NCBI RefSeq assembly: GCF_000723165.1
Contig: NZ_HG322949.1
Span: 2,208,234 to 2,272,233, forward strand
Length of the DNA: 64,000 nucleotides
Direction of reading: 5' to 3'
DNA from: Janthinobacterium agaricidamnosum NBRC 102515 = DSM 9628
GTDB lineage: Bacteria; Pseudomonadota; Gammaproteobacteria; Burkholderiales; Burkholderiaceae_D
Of this stretch, positions 17,512-25,620 are shown piece by piece. Numbering within the stretch: the first letter of the stretch is position 1; each line of letters begins with the position of its first letter. Made by a program: the position numbers and the translations under genes. Below the pieces are notes generated by a model. It was given only the letters and a program-made list of their open reading frames with translations. It was not told where the DNA came from and made no database searches.

Positions 17512-18702
17512 ATGGCCCACGCACCACAAATCAAGATCGCCGCCACCTATATGCGCGGCGGCACCAGCAAGGGCGTGTTCTTCCGCCTGCAGGATCTGCC
17601 CGAGGCCGCCCAGGTGGCGGGACCGGTGCGCGACGCGCTGCTGCTGCGCGTGATCGGCAGTCCCGACCCGTACGGCAAACAGATCGACGGCATGGGCGGC
17701 GCCACGTCGAGCACCAGCAAGACCGTGATCCTGTCCAGGAGCGACAGGCCGGAGCACGACGTCGATTACCTGTTCGGCCAGGTGGCCATCGACACTGCCT
17801 TTGTCGACTGGAGCGGCAATTGCGGCAACCTGTCCGCGGCGGTCGGCTCGTTCGCCATCAGCGGCGGGCTGCTCGATCCGGCTCGGATTCCGCATGACGG
17901 CATGGCCGTGGTGCGCATCTGGCAAGCCAATATCGGCAAGACCATCATCGCCCATGTGCCGATGGTGGACGGCGCGGTGCAGGAAAGCGGCGACTTCGAA
18001 CTCGACGGCGTGACCTTTGCGGCCGCCGAAGTCAAACTGGAATTTATCGACCCGGCCGCCGAGGAAGAGGGCGCCGGCGGCGCCATGTTCCCGACCGGGA
18101 ACGTGGTCGACCAGCTGGACGTGCCGGGCATCGGCACGCTGAGCGTGACGATGATCAACGCCGGCATCCCGACCATTTTTGTCGACGCCGCGGCGATCGG
18201 CTATACCGGCACCGAATTGCAGGGCGCGGTCAATGGCGACGACAAGGCGCTGGCCATGTTCGAAACCATACGCGCGCATGGCGCGCTGCGCATGGGCTTG
18301 ATCAAGCATCTCGATGAAGCGGCCAAACGCCAGCATACGCCGAAGGTCGCCTATGTTGCCAGGCCGGCCAGCTACATGGCATCCAGCGGCAAGCCGGTCG
18401 AAGCCGGCCAGATCGACTTGCTGGTGCGCGCCATGTCGATGGGCAAGCTGCATCACGCGATGATGGGCACGGCGGCGGTCGCCATCGGCACCGCCGCCGC
18501 GATACCGGGCACGCTGGTCAACCTGGCCGCCGGCGGCGGCGCGCGCAACGCGGTGCGCTTCGGCCATCCATCCGGCACCTTGCTGGTCGGCGCCGAAGCG
18601 GTGCAGGCGGCTGGTCAATGGCGCGTCGCCAAGGCCATCATGAGCCGCAGCGCGCGGGTCTTGATGGAAGGGTGGGTCAGGGTGCCGGGCGATGTTGTGT
18701 GA
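17512..18702 (+). CDS. prpF: 2-methylaconitate cis-trans isomerase PrpF
   Basis: This 396-residue protein of the diaminopimelate-epimerase fold isomerises the AcnD product so that the cycle can proceed. Family blocks are KIAATYMRGGTSKGVFF at the N-terminus (active-site Lys region), GMGGATSSTSKTVIL, DWSGNCGNLSAAVGSFAI with the conserved Cys, PTIFVDAAAIGYTGTEL and HHAMMGTAAVAIGTAA. Length and position after acnD agree with the acnD-prpF pair known in other proteobacteria. It is separated from acnD by a terminator. No prpD or prpE is present in the window. Confidence 0.94.
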   Translation: MAHAPQIKIAATYMRGGTSKGVFFRLQDLPEAAQVAGPVRDALLLRVIGSPDPYGKQIDGMGGATSSTSKTVILSRSDRPEHDVDYLFGQVAIDTAFVDWSGNCGNLSAAVGSFAISGGLLDPARIPHDGMAVVRIWQANIGKTIIAHVPMVDGAVQESGDFELDGVTFAAAEVKLEFIDPAAEEEGAGGAMFPTGNVVDQLDVPGIGTLSVTMINAGIPTIFVDAAAIGYTGTELQGAVNGDDKALAMFETIRAHGALRMGLIKHLDEAAKRQHTPKVAYVARPASYMASSGKPVEAGQIDLLVRAMSMGKLHHAMMGTAAVAIGTAAAIPGTLVNLAAGGGARNAVRFGHPSGTLLVGAEAVQAAGQWRVAKAIMSRSARVLMEGWVRVPGDVV

Positions 18703-18867
18703 TTCCTGATTGATGCCGGCAGCTACGTGACGGTGCGTTTTTGCACCAGACCAGTTCATTTTTCATGTCATGGGCTGAAACGGCGCGGCGGAAGGGGGGA
18801 ATTCAGGTATCCGGCGGCTGGCATGAAGCATGCATCTGCAAGCGGCATCGTACCTGGAGAGACCGAC

Positions 18868-19411
18868 ATGGCAAAACCGCAGCTGACCGCAATCCGCACC
18901 ATCCAACCTCAGGCGTCCGCATCGGCGGTCGATGAAATACCGCCGCCGGCCCGGCTGGCGACGCTGGGCTTGCAGCATGTGCTGGTGATGTACGCCGGCG
19001 CCGCACTGGCCTTCATGCTCGGCAAGACCGACTTCGCCAAGGTGGCGGCCGCCAAATCATTCGCCGTGGTGACGCCGTTCCAGTTCGGCTGGCCAACTTT
19101 CGACGCTGTCGCCATCCTGACCATGAGCCTGGTGATGGTGGTCGTCATGAATCCGGATCTTGTCCGGCGTCGATTACGCAAGCAGCCGCAACAACCTGTT
19201 CATCGTTGCCTTGTCGATCGGTTTCGGCATGCTGCCGCTGGTGGCCGAGAATTATGCGCAGCAGATGCCGCCAGTCTTGTCGCCGTTATTACACAGCGGC
19301 ATCCTGCTGGCGGCGCTCGCGGCGGTGTTGCTGAACTTGTTCTTTAACGGCGTTGGCACGGCGGACGCGGCGCGGGCGGACGCCAGGGCGAACAGCCATG
19401 GCAGCGAGTAG
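18868..19411 (+). pseudogene. Collapsed NCS2 nucleobase:cation symporter (xanthine/uracil permease)
   Basis: The reading frame starts at ATG 18868 behind GGAGA and gives the NCS2 N-terminus (ARLATLGLQHVLVMYAGAAL). It then jumps directly to a middle segment (FAVVTPFQFGWPTFDAVAILTMSLVMVVVMN). At about 19155-19170 the frame changes, and the C-terminal segment continues in another frame as SGVDYASSRNNLFIVALSIGFGMLPLVAENY and a final membrane helix, ending at 19411. A normal NCS2 transporter has about 450 residues and 14 helices, whereas under 180 codons remain. There are therefore at least two internal deletions plus a frameshift, and no functional transporter can be made. Confidence 0.85.
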
Positions 19412-19430
19412 CGAAGCTTCAGGCGGATAA

Positions 19431-19460
19431 ATGAAAACGGCCTCCATGAATGGAGGCCGC
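19431..19460 (-). terminator. Terminator of the tRNA-Leu gene
   Basis: A 10-bp stem (19438-19447 pairing with 19450-19459) lies just downstream of tRNA-Leu on the minus strand and is followed there by TTTTCATTT. Confidence 0.75.
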
Positions 19461-19468
19461 ATATTCGT

Positions 19469-19555
19469 TGGTGCCCGGGACCGGAATCGAACCGGTACGC
19501 CCTTACGGACACGAGATTTTAAGTCTCGGGTGTCTACCAGTTTCACCACCCGGGC
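19469..19555 (-). tRNA. tRNA-Leu (anticodon UAA)
   Basis: The 87-base minus-strand sequence folds as a class II tRNA. The 7-bp acceptor stem GCCCGGG/CCCGGGC, an anticodon loop with TAA flanked by CT and AA, a long variable arm typical of Leu, a T-loop with GGTTCGATTCC and an encoded CCA end are all visible. It decodes UUA/UUG. It stands alone, with its terminator immediately downstream. Confidence 0.95.
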
Positions 19556-19747
19556 AACGAGGCAAGATTCTAGCACATGTCGGAAACATAAACACCATAC
19601 GGCACAGCCTACTTGACAGCTTTTTTTCGCATCGTAGATGCATACTAAAAGACAAACACCGATAGCGTTCCCGGCGCTACACTTGGCACACCCGGCAAGT
19701 AGTCGATTGTAAAAGACTGGGCATCCACAAGAATAGCCTGAGGAACA

Positions 19748-20692
19748 ATGTCAAATTTCACTTTGGAAGTATCAAAACCGAAAAGCGCGGAAGATTTCGA
19801 GTCTTACTGCCTGCATGTGTATTGCGTCGTATTTTCCGATGCGCTGCCGTCCAACAATGGCCGCAGCGGCCAGGCCCAGGGCGGCGTCGACCTGTTTGTG
19901 CACGACAAGAATGCAGGGCGCATCGGCATCCAGTGCAAGCGTTACTGGGAATCGGCATTGACGAAGGCCATGATCGATAACGAGATTAAAGAAGCGGACC
20001 AACGCGGCTGGCAGATGGTGCAATTGATCATCGCCACCACGCTGCTGGCGGACAGTCCGCTGGAACAATACATTCAGAAAATCTCGGACATGCGTGAGGC
20101 GCAGGGTAAATTCAAGGTCAAGATTGAATTCTGGCCGAATATTTGCAGCCATATCAACAGCCATCCCTCCTTGCAAAAAATCTATAGTCCGAATAGTCCG
20201 AATGGCATGTTCACGGAAATCCGCGACCGCTTCGATGAAACACAGGCGATGCAGCATAAAATCCTGCAAGGAGTGGAAACATTGAAGCGCGGCCCGCTGC
20301 ATGCTGCCGGCCGGCTGGAGCCAAGCTCAGCCAATGGGATTGAGATGCTTCCTTTGCTAAAAGAAAAGTATGCCAGGTATCTGAAATCGAATATCTTATC
20401 GATAAAGTTCCTGCAAAAAGCAGACCGCTGCATGCTGGAAATGACGGTCGAAGAGCATATCGCCGGCTATCTGACAAACGAAATAACAACCCGTACCGAC
20501 CTCGGTTTTGTCGCCGGTGGTTCTGACGATGGGTATTATTTTAGTCCGCAGCGCTCGGTACTGGAAAACTCGATCCGCTTCCTCGATGATTCTGATGAGA
20601 TTTCGATCATCAACTGTACCGATATTTTCACGCACGAAGCGGCGACGTTCATCGATGCGTACTGGCGCGAGCACGGTGCGCCGCCGCCCTGA
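19748..20692 (+). CDS. Stand-alone PD-(D/E)XK (Mrr-like) nuclease, putative defence effector
   Basis: This 314-residue protein has an N-terminal nuclease domain at about 10-135. It contains DFESYCLHVY, NNGRSGQAQGGVDLFV (catalytic Asp 48) and GRIGIQCKRY (Gln 62-x-Lys 64), followed by a helix with DNEIKEADQRG and an LIIATTLLADSP strand. The NGRSGQ-QGGVD...IQCK layout is the one seen in restriction-type DNases that serve as N-terminal effectors of STAND/Avs-like antiphage proteins. No ATPase domain is present here. Residues about 195-314 form an unrecognised domain ending in DSDEISIINCTDIFTHEAATFIDAYW, possibly a sensor. It lies next to tRNA-Leu and a dead transporter gene, and 33 bases before a flavin reductase gene. 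Confidence 0.75.
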   Translation: MSNFTLEVSKPKSAEDFESYCLHVYCVVFSDALPSNNGRSGQAQGGVDLFVHDKNAGRIGIQCKRYWESALTKAMIDNEIKEADQRGWQMVQLIIATTLLADSPLEQYIQKISDMREAQGKFKVKIEFWPNICSHINSHPSLQKIYSPNSPNGMFTEIRDRFDETQAMQHKILQGVETLKRGPLHAAGRLEPSSANGIEMLPLLKEKYARYLKSNILSIKFLQKADRCMLEMTVEEHIAGYLTNEITTRTDLGFVAGGSDDGYYFSPQRSVLENSIRFLDDSDEISIINCTDIFTHEAATFIDAYWREHGAPPP

Positions 20693-20725
20693 CTCATCAG
20701 ATCATTTTCAAAAAAAGGAATAAAA

Positions 20726-21313
20726 ATGGATCAACACATCGCGCCGGTGGCGCTGGAAAAAGCGAGCCGGCTCCTCAATCACGGTCCGACGGTGCTGGTA
20801 TCGGCGCGGCATGGCTGCGTGCAGAACGTCATGGCCGCGGCGTGGGCCTGCACGCTGGACTTTCTGCCGCCGAAACTCACCGTGGTGCTGGACAAGAGCA
20901 CCAGCACGCGCGCGCTGATCGAGCGGAGCGGCACCTTCGTGATCCAGGTGCCGACTGTGGCGCAACTGACGCTGACCCACCAGGTGGGCACCCGCGGCCT
21001 GGCCGACCACCCGGACAAGCTGGCGCATGCCGGGGTCGAACTGTTCGACATGGAAGATTACGACCAGCCCTTCGTTGCAGGCTGTTCAGCCTGGCTCGCC
21101 TGCAAACTGTTGCCGGAGCCGCGCAACCAGCAAGTCTACGACCTGTTCATCGGCGAGGTGGTCGGCGCGTGGTCGGACACGCGCGTGTTCACGGACGGCC
21201 GCTGGCACTTCGAGACCGCCGATCCTGCCTTGCGCAGTTTGCACTATGTGGCCGGTGGCCACTTCTACGCCACTGGCGACGCCATGGATAGCGGCATCGA
21301 CGACGTAACGTAG
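20726..21313 (+). CDS. Flavin reductase family protein (FMN-binding split barrel)
   Basis: This 195-residue protein starts at ATG 20726, after AAGGAA. It shows the flavin-reductase-like split-barrel pattern: GPTVLVSARHGCVQNVMAAAW at the N-terminus (substrate and flavin loop), KLTVVLDKSTSTRALIERSGTFVIQVPT, DLFIGEVVGAW and a C-terminal HYVAGGHFYATGD. Members reduce FMN or FAD with NAD(P)H, or bind FMN for an oxidoreductase partner. The partner is not apparent here. It may share a transcript with the nuclease gene upstream, although functional coupling is doubtful. Confidence 0.85.
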   Translation: MDQHIAPVALEKASRLLNHGPTVLVSARHGCVQNVMAAAWACTLDFLPPKLTVVLDKSTSTRALIERSGTFVIQVPTVAQLTLTHQVGTRGLADHPDKLAHAGVELFDMEDYDQPFVAGCSAWLACKLLPEPRNQQVYDLFIGEVVGAWSDTRVFTDGRWHFETADPALRSLHYVAGGHFYATGDAMDSGIDDVT

Positions 21314-21354
21314 TGGTAGCGATTTTGCCGGCAGGGCAGGGATCGGCGCGCCGC

Positions 21355-22542
21355 TTAAACCGGCGAAGTTCCCACGCCGCTGCGCAACTGGTTCGCCTTC
21401 TGCTGGCGGCTTTCGACCATGCCGCCGACGACCGCCCCGGCGATGCCGAACGCCGTGCCCGCCATCCATAACGAGGATGACAGGCGGTTCAATTCCGCAT
21501 CGTTGCCATTCGACGTGGCGGTACTGCGCAGGCTGACGCCCGCCGCCGCCGCGTTGGCCACGCCGCCGGCGACTTGCAAGGCGCTGGCGGTATAGGCCAA
21601 TGCCGATGTACGGTACTGGCAAGCCAATTGATAGCCATTCTTGATGCCCGATAGCGCCGCCAGTCCGCCGGCGATGCCCCACAAGGTATTCGAACTGGTG
21701 GCGGCGGTGTTGACCGCCGTTTGGTTCAGATTGGCGGCATGGCTGAAGCTGGTCGCTACCATGCTGAGGGCGCCGGCGCCGAAATTGGCGGTATCCGACA
21801 GCAAGTCCAGCGTGCTGCGTTCCTTGGCCAGCAAGCCATGATCGATGCCATTGAACGTGGCGGAGGCGGCCCAGGTCGCGCCCGACATCATCGACCTGAT
21901 ATATAAACTCTTGCTGCTCAGTACCGCGGCGGAATAGCTCAACGTTGACGCCGCGGCATCGCTGAGCTGGGCCGCCACTTTGACCGGAGTGGCCAGGCGC
22001 GTAGCTTGTTCGGCAACCGGAGCCGCGGTCGGAGCGGTAAGCGCAGCGCGAGTGTCGGCCTTGGCAGGACGGGTGTCAGCCGGCGGCAGCATATTCTGCA
22101 AATTGCGCCGGCCCCTGGCGGCGGCGTTCTTGCTTTGCGCCTGTTTATGGGCCGCCGCCGTCGCGCCTTGTTGCAGATGGCGTTGGAGCGCCACATCGTC
22201 ATGCAGCGCCGAGTATTCCAGATTGGTCAGTGTATTTTTTCTGGTTCCGCGCAGTACTTGCGCCTCAGCCACGATTGTTGTGCATTGCGCAGCGTGCTCC
22301 TTGTTGTCGATGATGCCTTTTTCGAGCTGTTCCTGGGCATTTTGCAGACGTTCTCCGAGTGCGGACGCTGCTGGATTTGTAGACAAAAGCAATACATTAC
22401 GGATGGCGGGCAAGTCGGCGGCGGTTTTTGGTGCCGGGTTCGTGCCATATTGGGTTGCTTCTGATGGCTGCCTGGTGGGCAGCAAAATGGCCTCGGGACG
22501 GTTTGGTAAAGTGTACTGAGGATGAGTATGGATGGATGGCAT
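21355..22542 (-). CDS. Ala-rich effector-like protein with hydrophobic C-terminal half
   Basis: This 395-residue protein is not recognised. Residues 1-60 are polar and disordered-looking (Pro, Thr, Ser, Gln). Residues 60-150 are charged and helical (GERLQNAQEQLEKGIIDNKEH) and could form a coiled coil. Residues 190-380 hold several hydrophobic helices (SNTLWGIAGGLAALSGI, ALQVAGGVANAAAAGV, MAGTAFGIAGAVVGGMV). No N-terminal signal peptide is visible. A polar N-terminus, central coiled coil and membrane-active C-terminal half resemble type III effectors or translocators, but no secretion genes are adjacent, so this is only a comparison. The ribosome binding site at ATG 22542 is weak. Confidence 0.6.
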   Translation of the reverse strand: MPSIHTHPQYTLPNRPEAILLPTRQPSEATQYGTNPAPKTAADLPAIRNVLLLSTNPAASALGERLQNAQEQLEKGIIDNKEHAAQCTTIVAEAQVLRGTRKNTLTNLEYSALHDDVALQRHLQQGATAAAHKQAQSKNAAARGRRNLQNMLPPADTRPAKADTRAALTAPTAAPVAEQATRLATPVKVAAQLSDAAASTLSYSAAVLSSKSLYIRSMMSGATWAASATFNGIDHGLLAKERSTLDLLSDTANFGAGALSMVATSFSHAANLNQTAVNTAATSSNTLWGIAGGLAALSGIKNGYQLACQYRTSALAYTASALQVAGGVANAAAAGVSLRSTATSNGNDAELNRLSSSLWMAGTAFGIAGAVVGGMVESRQQKANQLRSGVGTSPV

Positions 22543-22762
22543 CTTGCACTTTCATTGCAATGATAGTGCTGTATGAGTAGGGTGCAACAGGGAAAATGTT
22601 CCAACTTACCAGTACAAGAAATTATCCGGGGTGGCTGTCATGCGCGTAGTCGGATTCCGCATGGATGCCGGATAGTCAGGCCAATGGCAGAGCCCGCAGC
22701 TTGTCGATCTTGAGCGCAGTATAATGAGCGGCAACTATTTTAATCCCCTTTTGGTGAGTACA

Positions 22763-23149
22763 ATGAGCATCACGAAGCAATTTCCAGGTTCGCCCATCGA
22801 ACGCGCGCTGGGGGTGATCTCCGGTCGTGGCAAGATGCTGCTGATTTACGTCTTGCTGGAGGGCCCCAAGCGTATTGCCGAATTTGAACAGCAGATTCCC
22901 GGCCTGTCGCAAAAAGTGTTGATTCAACAGCTCAGGCAGCTTGAAGAACATGGCTTGATCAATCGGCAACGCTGCGACGATGCGCCGCGGCGTGTCGAAT
23001 ATGTATTAACGCCGTTGGGCCTGAGCCTGAAGCCGATGATCGCATCGCTGTATGAATGGGGACAACAGCATGCCCACGAACTCGGCGAAGGCGAGATGCT
23101 ATTGCCTTTCGGCATGATAGTGTATCGTCCCGGGACGGCCATTCATTGA
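22763..23149 (+). CDS. HxlR-family winged-helix transcriptional regulator
   Basis: This 128-residue DNA-binding protein is read from ATG 22763, after GGTGAG. The HxlR winged helix is clear: GRGKMLLIYVLLEGPKRIAEFEQQIPGLSQKVLIQQLRQLEEHGLINRQ, then the wing PRRVEYVLTPLGLSLKPMI and a dimerisation helix LYEWGQQHAHEL. The conserved N-terminal Cys used by redox-sensing members is absent, so a different signal is likely. Its targets are unknown. Its 3' end overlaps by seven bases the minus-strand zinc-ribbon gene ending at 23143. Confidence 0.88.
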   Translation: MSITKQFPGSPIERALGVISGRGKMLLIYVLLEGPKRIAEFEQQIPGLSQKVLIQQLRQLEEHGLINRQRCDDAPRRVEYVLTPLGLSLKPMIASLYEWGQQHAHELGEGEMLLPFGMIVYRPGTAIH

Positions 23150-23310
23150 TCACTTTCCTTGACCGTGGCCGTTGACGGTTGCGGCGGCAGGTCCGAGTTG
23201 ATCTCCTTGCCGGAAAAATCGAACGGACAGTAGTCGCATGTCACGGCGTCTTGCGGGAGTTCCGCGTCGCACAGTGGACAAGTTTTTGTCGGGCTCGGCA
23301 ATTGGTTCAT
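23143..23310 (-). CDS. 55-residue zinc-ribbon protein
   Basis: This short reading frame begins at ATG 23310 behind GAGAGGA. It encodes a 55-residue protein with two CxxC knuckles, CPLC at about 11-14 and CDYC at about 25-28, followed by PFDFSGKEIN and a disordered acidic tail. Four Cys at this spacing form a rubredoxin/zinc-ribbon-type site that binds zinc structurally. The good ribosome binding site, the intact four-Cys motif and the fit into the gap after the HxlR gene argue that it is real. Function unknown. Confidence 0.68.
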   Translation of the reverse strand: MNQLPSPTKTCPLCDAELPQDAVTCDYCPFDFSGKEINSDLPPQPSTATVKESDQ

Positions 23311-23491
23311 CGTGATCCTCTCAGCAGCGGCTTATTGGATCAATTATATGAAAACTTAAAATTGTGAAACTATCGAATTATTGCTTCACAATTAAGCTTT
23401 TGCGACCTTGCCATCGTTTCCCTCTGCAGGCGTGATGAAACCGGCTCGGCATCTTGAAGCTGAGCCTGATTTTTTGCGATGCAGCTGTTGT

Positions 23492-23701
23492 TTATCCGGC
23501 ACGAATGGCGCGGATCTGGTGCGCGGTTTCCTCGATCTCGCGATACGCTTCCTGGATATAGCCGGAAATCGGATGCGCATCGATCCACTCGTAATACGCG
23601 TCGTCTTCCCCGTGTGCGATGGCAAAGGGCATGTGATGATCCCGGATGGATTCGGCGCAATCGCGCACTTGCGAAGCAAACAGCAGTTCCATGATGTCCA
23701 T
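23492..23701 (-). CDS. Small conserved-looking hypothetical protein
   Basis: This 69-residue acidic protein starts at ATG 23701, after AGGTGA. The longer open frame upstream to 23920 has no good start and odd composition. The sequence MDIMELLFASQVRDCAESIRDHHMPFAIAHGEDDAYYEWIDAHP then GYIQEAYREIEETAHQIRAI reads as two helices joined by a Tyr/Trp-bearing acidic loop. No membrane segment or catalytic motif is visible. Unknown function. Confidence 0.6.
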   Translation of the reverse strand: MDIMELLFASQVRDCAESIRDHHMPFAIAHGEDDAYYEWIDAHPISGYIQEAYREIEETAHQIRAIRAG

Positions 23702-23947
23702 GACGATCACCTGACGATGAGTGAAAAGGAGTTGCTGGTAAATGTAGCACGGCTCCGGGGCGCACGCTTGAACTGGTCGGCAGCGGTGTTTGAGTGATGA
23801 AGAAAACAATTTTTCTAAAATGAATGTATAATTTCCTTGAATAAATAAAATGATGCGCCTAGCCCCGCGACCATTTTTCACTTCGGCCTGGAGCCTGCCG
23901 AAACCGCTGTCTGGAATCATCCAGGCAGATTACGTTTCGGAGAAATC

Positions 23948-24352
23948 ATGGCTCAGAGACTCGATCCCCAGCGCATCCTGATCGTCGACGATAATCGCGA
24001 TGCGGCCGATATCATTGTCGAATTCCTCGTCATGTACGGCCATGACGCCAAGTCCGCCTATGATGGCGAAGACGCGTTGCGGGTGGCCGCCAGTTTTGTC
24101 CCCGATGTCGTATTCCTCGATATCGGCATGCCGGGCATCAATGGCTATCAAGTCGCGGCCAGCATGCGCGCCACGCCGCGTTTTGACAAGACCCGGGTGG
24201 TCGCGTTGACGGCCTGGAGCGATGACGAGGCGCGCCGCCGCGTCGCCGCTGCGGGCTTTCATTTACACCTGATCAAGCCGGCCAGCTTCGACACCATCCT
24301 CGGCGCGCTCAACATGTTCAATGTGCTGGAGCAGGCGGACGCCCTGTTTTGA
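23948..24352 (+). CDS. Single-domain response regulator
   Basis: This 134-residue protein consists of a receiver domain only. It has the acidic pair Asp 14/Asp 15 (LIVDDNRD), the phosphoacceptor Asp 58 in VVFLDIGMPGINGY, the Thr switch in VVALTAW and Lys 110 in LIKPAS. With no output domain it must act by protein contact, as CheY or Spo0F do. The IGMPGINGYQVA and LTAWSDDEARRRV segments resemble receivers found as C-terminal domains of hybrid kinases. No cognate kinase is adjacent. Its 3' end overlaps the convergent esterase gene by 35 bases. Confidence 0.92.
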   Translation: MAQRLDPQRILIVDDNRDAADIIVEFLVMYGHDAKSAYDGEDALRVAASFVPDVVFLDIGMPGINGYQVAASMRATPRFDKTRVVALTAWSDDEARRRVAAAGFHLHLIKPASFDTILGALNMFNVLEQADALF

Positions 24353-25250
24353 GAGGTGCCGGCGCCGGCTTGAGCGCCCACATCAAGCCGCGCGTGAGGA
24401 TCGCCGGGGCGACCGTCAAATGGTCTTCGTCGGCGATCACCTTGCTTTGCACTTGCAAGCCGGGATAGCGGCGCGACTCCAGCGTGCGCGTGAATTTTCG
24501 CAGGTCGCGCAGCATGTCGTGTTCATTGGCATGGCGCGGATCTGTCGATGCCGGCTTGATGGTCTCGTCACTGCCGATCGCCAAATACACTTTGGCCGGC
24601 AAGTCCTTGTGGCTGGCCGCATAGTCCCGTTCGCGCGCGAACATGACGTGATTGTTGAACCACAGCGAAGGGCTGCCGAGTATGTAATGCTGGAACATCG
24701 ACGGTTCGGTCAGCAGCATGTGCAGGCCGAGCAGACTGCCGTAGGAATGACCGGCGTAGATCTTGCGGCGCATGTCGGCGCGGTAAGTCTTGGCGATGAA
24801 GGGAAATACTTCAGCGGCAATGAAGCGGCGGTAGCCTTCGGCTTCGCCAAACCTGGCTTCCCGGCCCGGCATGTCTGACGTCATGGCCTGGCCAAAGCCG
24901 CTCGGCGTGTAGTCGCGGCGCCGGCTGTATTCGGGCGTGTCGCCCTTGGCATAGGACAGACCGACCAGGATGAAGTCGTCGATATCCTTGCCGCCATTGC
25001 CGGCCCGTCGCGCGATGCTGCGGATTAATGGAAAGGCATAGTTGGCGTCGGTCACGAACAGCACCGGATAACTGCGTGCCGACGTCGCGTAGCCGGCTGG
25101 CAAGCTGACAAACAATTCATAGTCGCGCTGCAGCGCCTGGGCGTGGATGGCGCGCACTTCGGTCTGGTCGAGCGTATAGGGTTGCGGTGTTGCGGCGCTG
25201 GCGGCGCCGCTTGTCGCCAGCAACAGCATGGTCAGGAATTTGTTCAGCAA
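24318..25250 (-). CDS. Exported alpha/beta-hydrolase (Esterase D/IroE-like)
   Basis: This 310-residue protein begins with a signal peptide (MLNKFLTMLLLATSGAASAA). The esterase-family fold shows YPVLFVTDANYAF, the nucleophile elbow KIYAGHSYGSLLG (Ser in GHSYG) and ADEDHLTVAP carrying the catalytic His. An acidic residue of the triad probably lies in AIGSDE. Relatives hydrolyse ester bonds in siderophores such as salmochelin, or S-formylglutathione-like substrates. With no siderophore genes nearby the substrate is open. Its end overlaps the response regulator gene by 35 bases in convergent orientation. Confidence 0.85.
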   Translation of the reverse strand: MLNKFLTMLLLATSGAASAATPQPYTLDQTEVRAIHAQALQRDYELFVSLPAGYATSARSYPVLFVTDANYAFPLIRSIARRAGNGGKDIDDFILVGLSYAKGDTPEYSRRRDYTPSGFGQAMTSDMPGREARFGEAEGYRRFIAAEVFPFIAKTYRADMRRKIYAGHSYGSLLGLHMLLTEPSMFQHYILGSPSLWFNNHVMFARERDYAASHKDLPAKVYLAIGSDETIKPASTDPRHANEHDMLRDLRKFTRTLESRRYPGLQVQSKVIADEDHLTVAPAILTRGLMWALKPAPAPLKTGRPPAPAH

Positions 25251-25334
25251 ATCGCCCTCTTGAATATTTGATTTTTATCAACCATCGGATATTACCCGAT
25301 GATACTGTTTTCAAGTTGATCAACGAGGGACGCC

Positions 25335-25616
25335 ATGAAAGCGAGCAGTGCGGCAATCGCAGCAACTGGACACCGGCGACCGCAATGGCGCCAGGATTTC
25401 GCCAGCGCCTGCATCATCGACCGCTGCCTGGAGGTGCAGGCGGCTCACGGCACGTATCTGGCGGCTTTGTTGCTATACACAAATAAAGTCGATCTCCAGG
25501 TGGCCTTGCGCGTGCTGTCGAGCAAACGTCGCCGCCCGCTATTGGCCGACTCGCTGGCCGTGCCGCGTACTTATATCAATCCGCCGCCGCTGGTTTACTG
25601 CTGTGAACACTATTAA
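25335..25616 (+). CDS. Hypothetical 93-residue basic protein
   Basis: The frame starts at ATG 25335, preceded by GAGGGA. The protein is basic at the N-terminus (GHRRPQWRQDF) and contains a helical segment AACLEV-like region with AAHGTYLAALLLYTNKVDLQVALRVLSSKRRR and a C-terminal Cys pair. It has no signal peptide, membrane span or recognised motif. It is supported only by frame length, ribosome binding site and its fit between two genes. A longer alternative frame at 25348 has poor composition and overlaps the next gene, so I did not choose it. Confidence 0.5.
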   Translation: MKASSAAIAATGHRRPQWRQDFASACIIDRCLEVQAAHGTYLAALLLYTNKVDLQVALRVLSSKRRRPLLADSLAVPRTYINPPPLVYCCEHY

Positions 25617-25620
25617 ACAC

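Noticed and set aside
19469..20692. Genomic island integrated at tRNA-Leu
   Set aside because: No integrase, no repeated tRNA 3' end and no phage gene are visible. The nuclease lies on the acceptor-5' side of the tRNA, so the usual attachment geometry is absent.
23441..23478. Hairpin GGCTCGGC/GCTGAGCC followed by a T-run on the plus strand
   Set aside because: No plus-strand gene ends upstream of it, and on the minus strand the T-run is on the wrong side. It may be real, but I cannot assign it.
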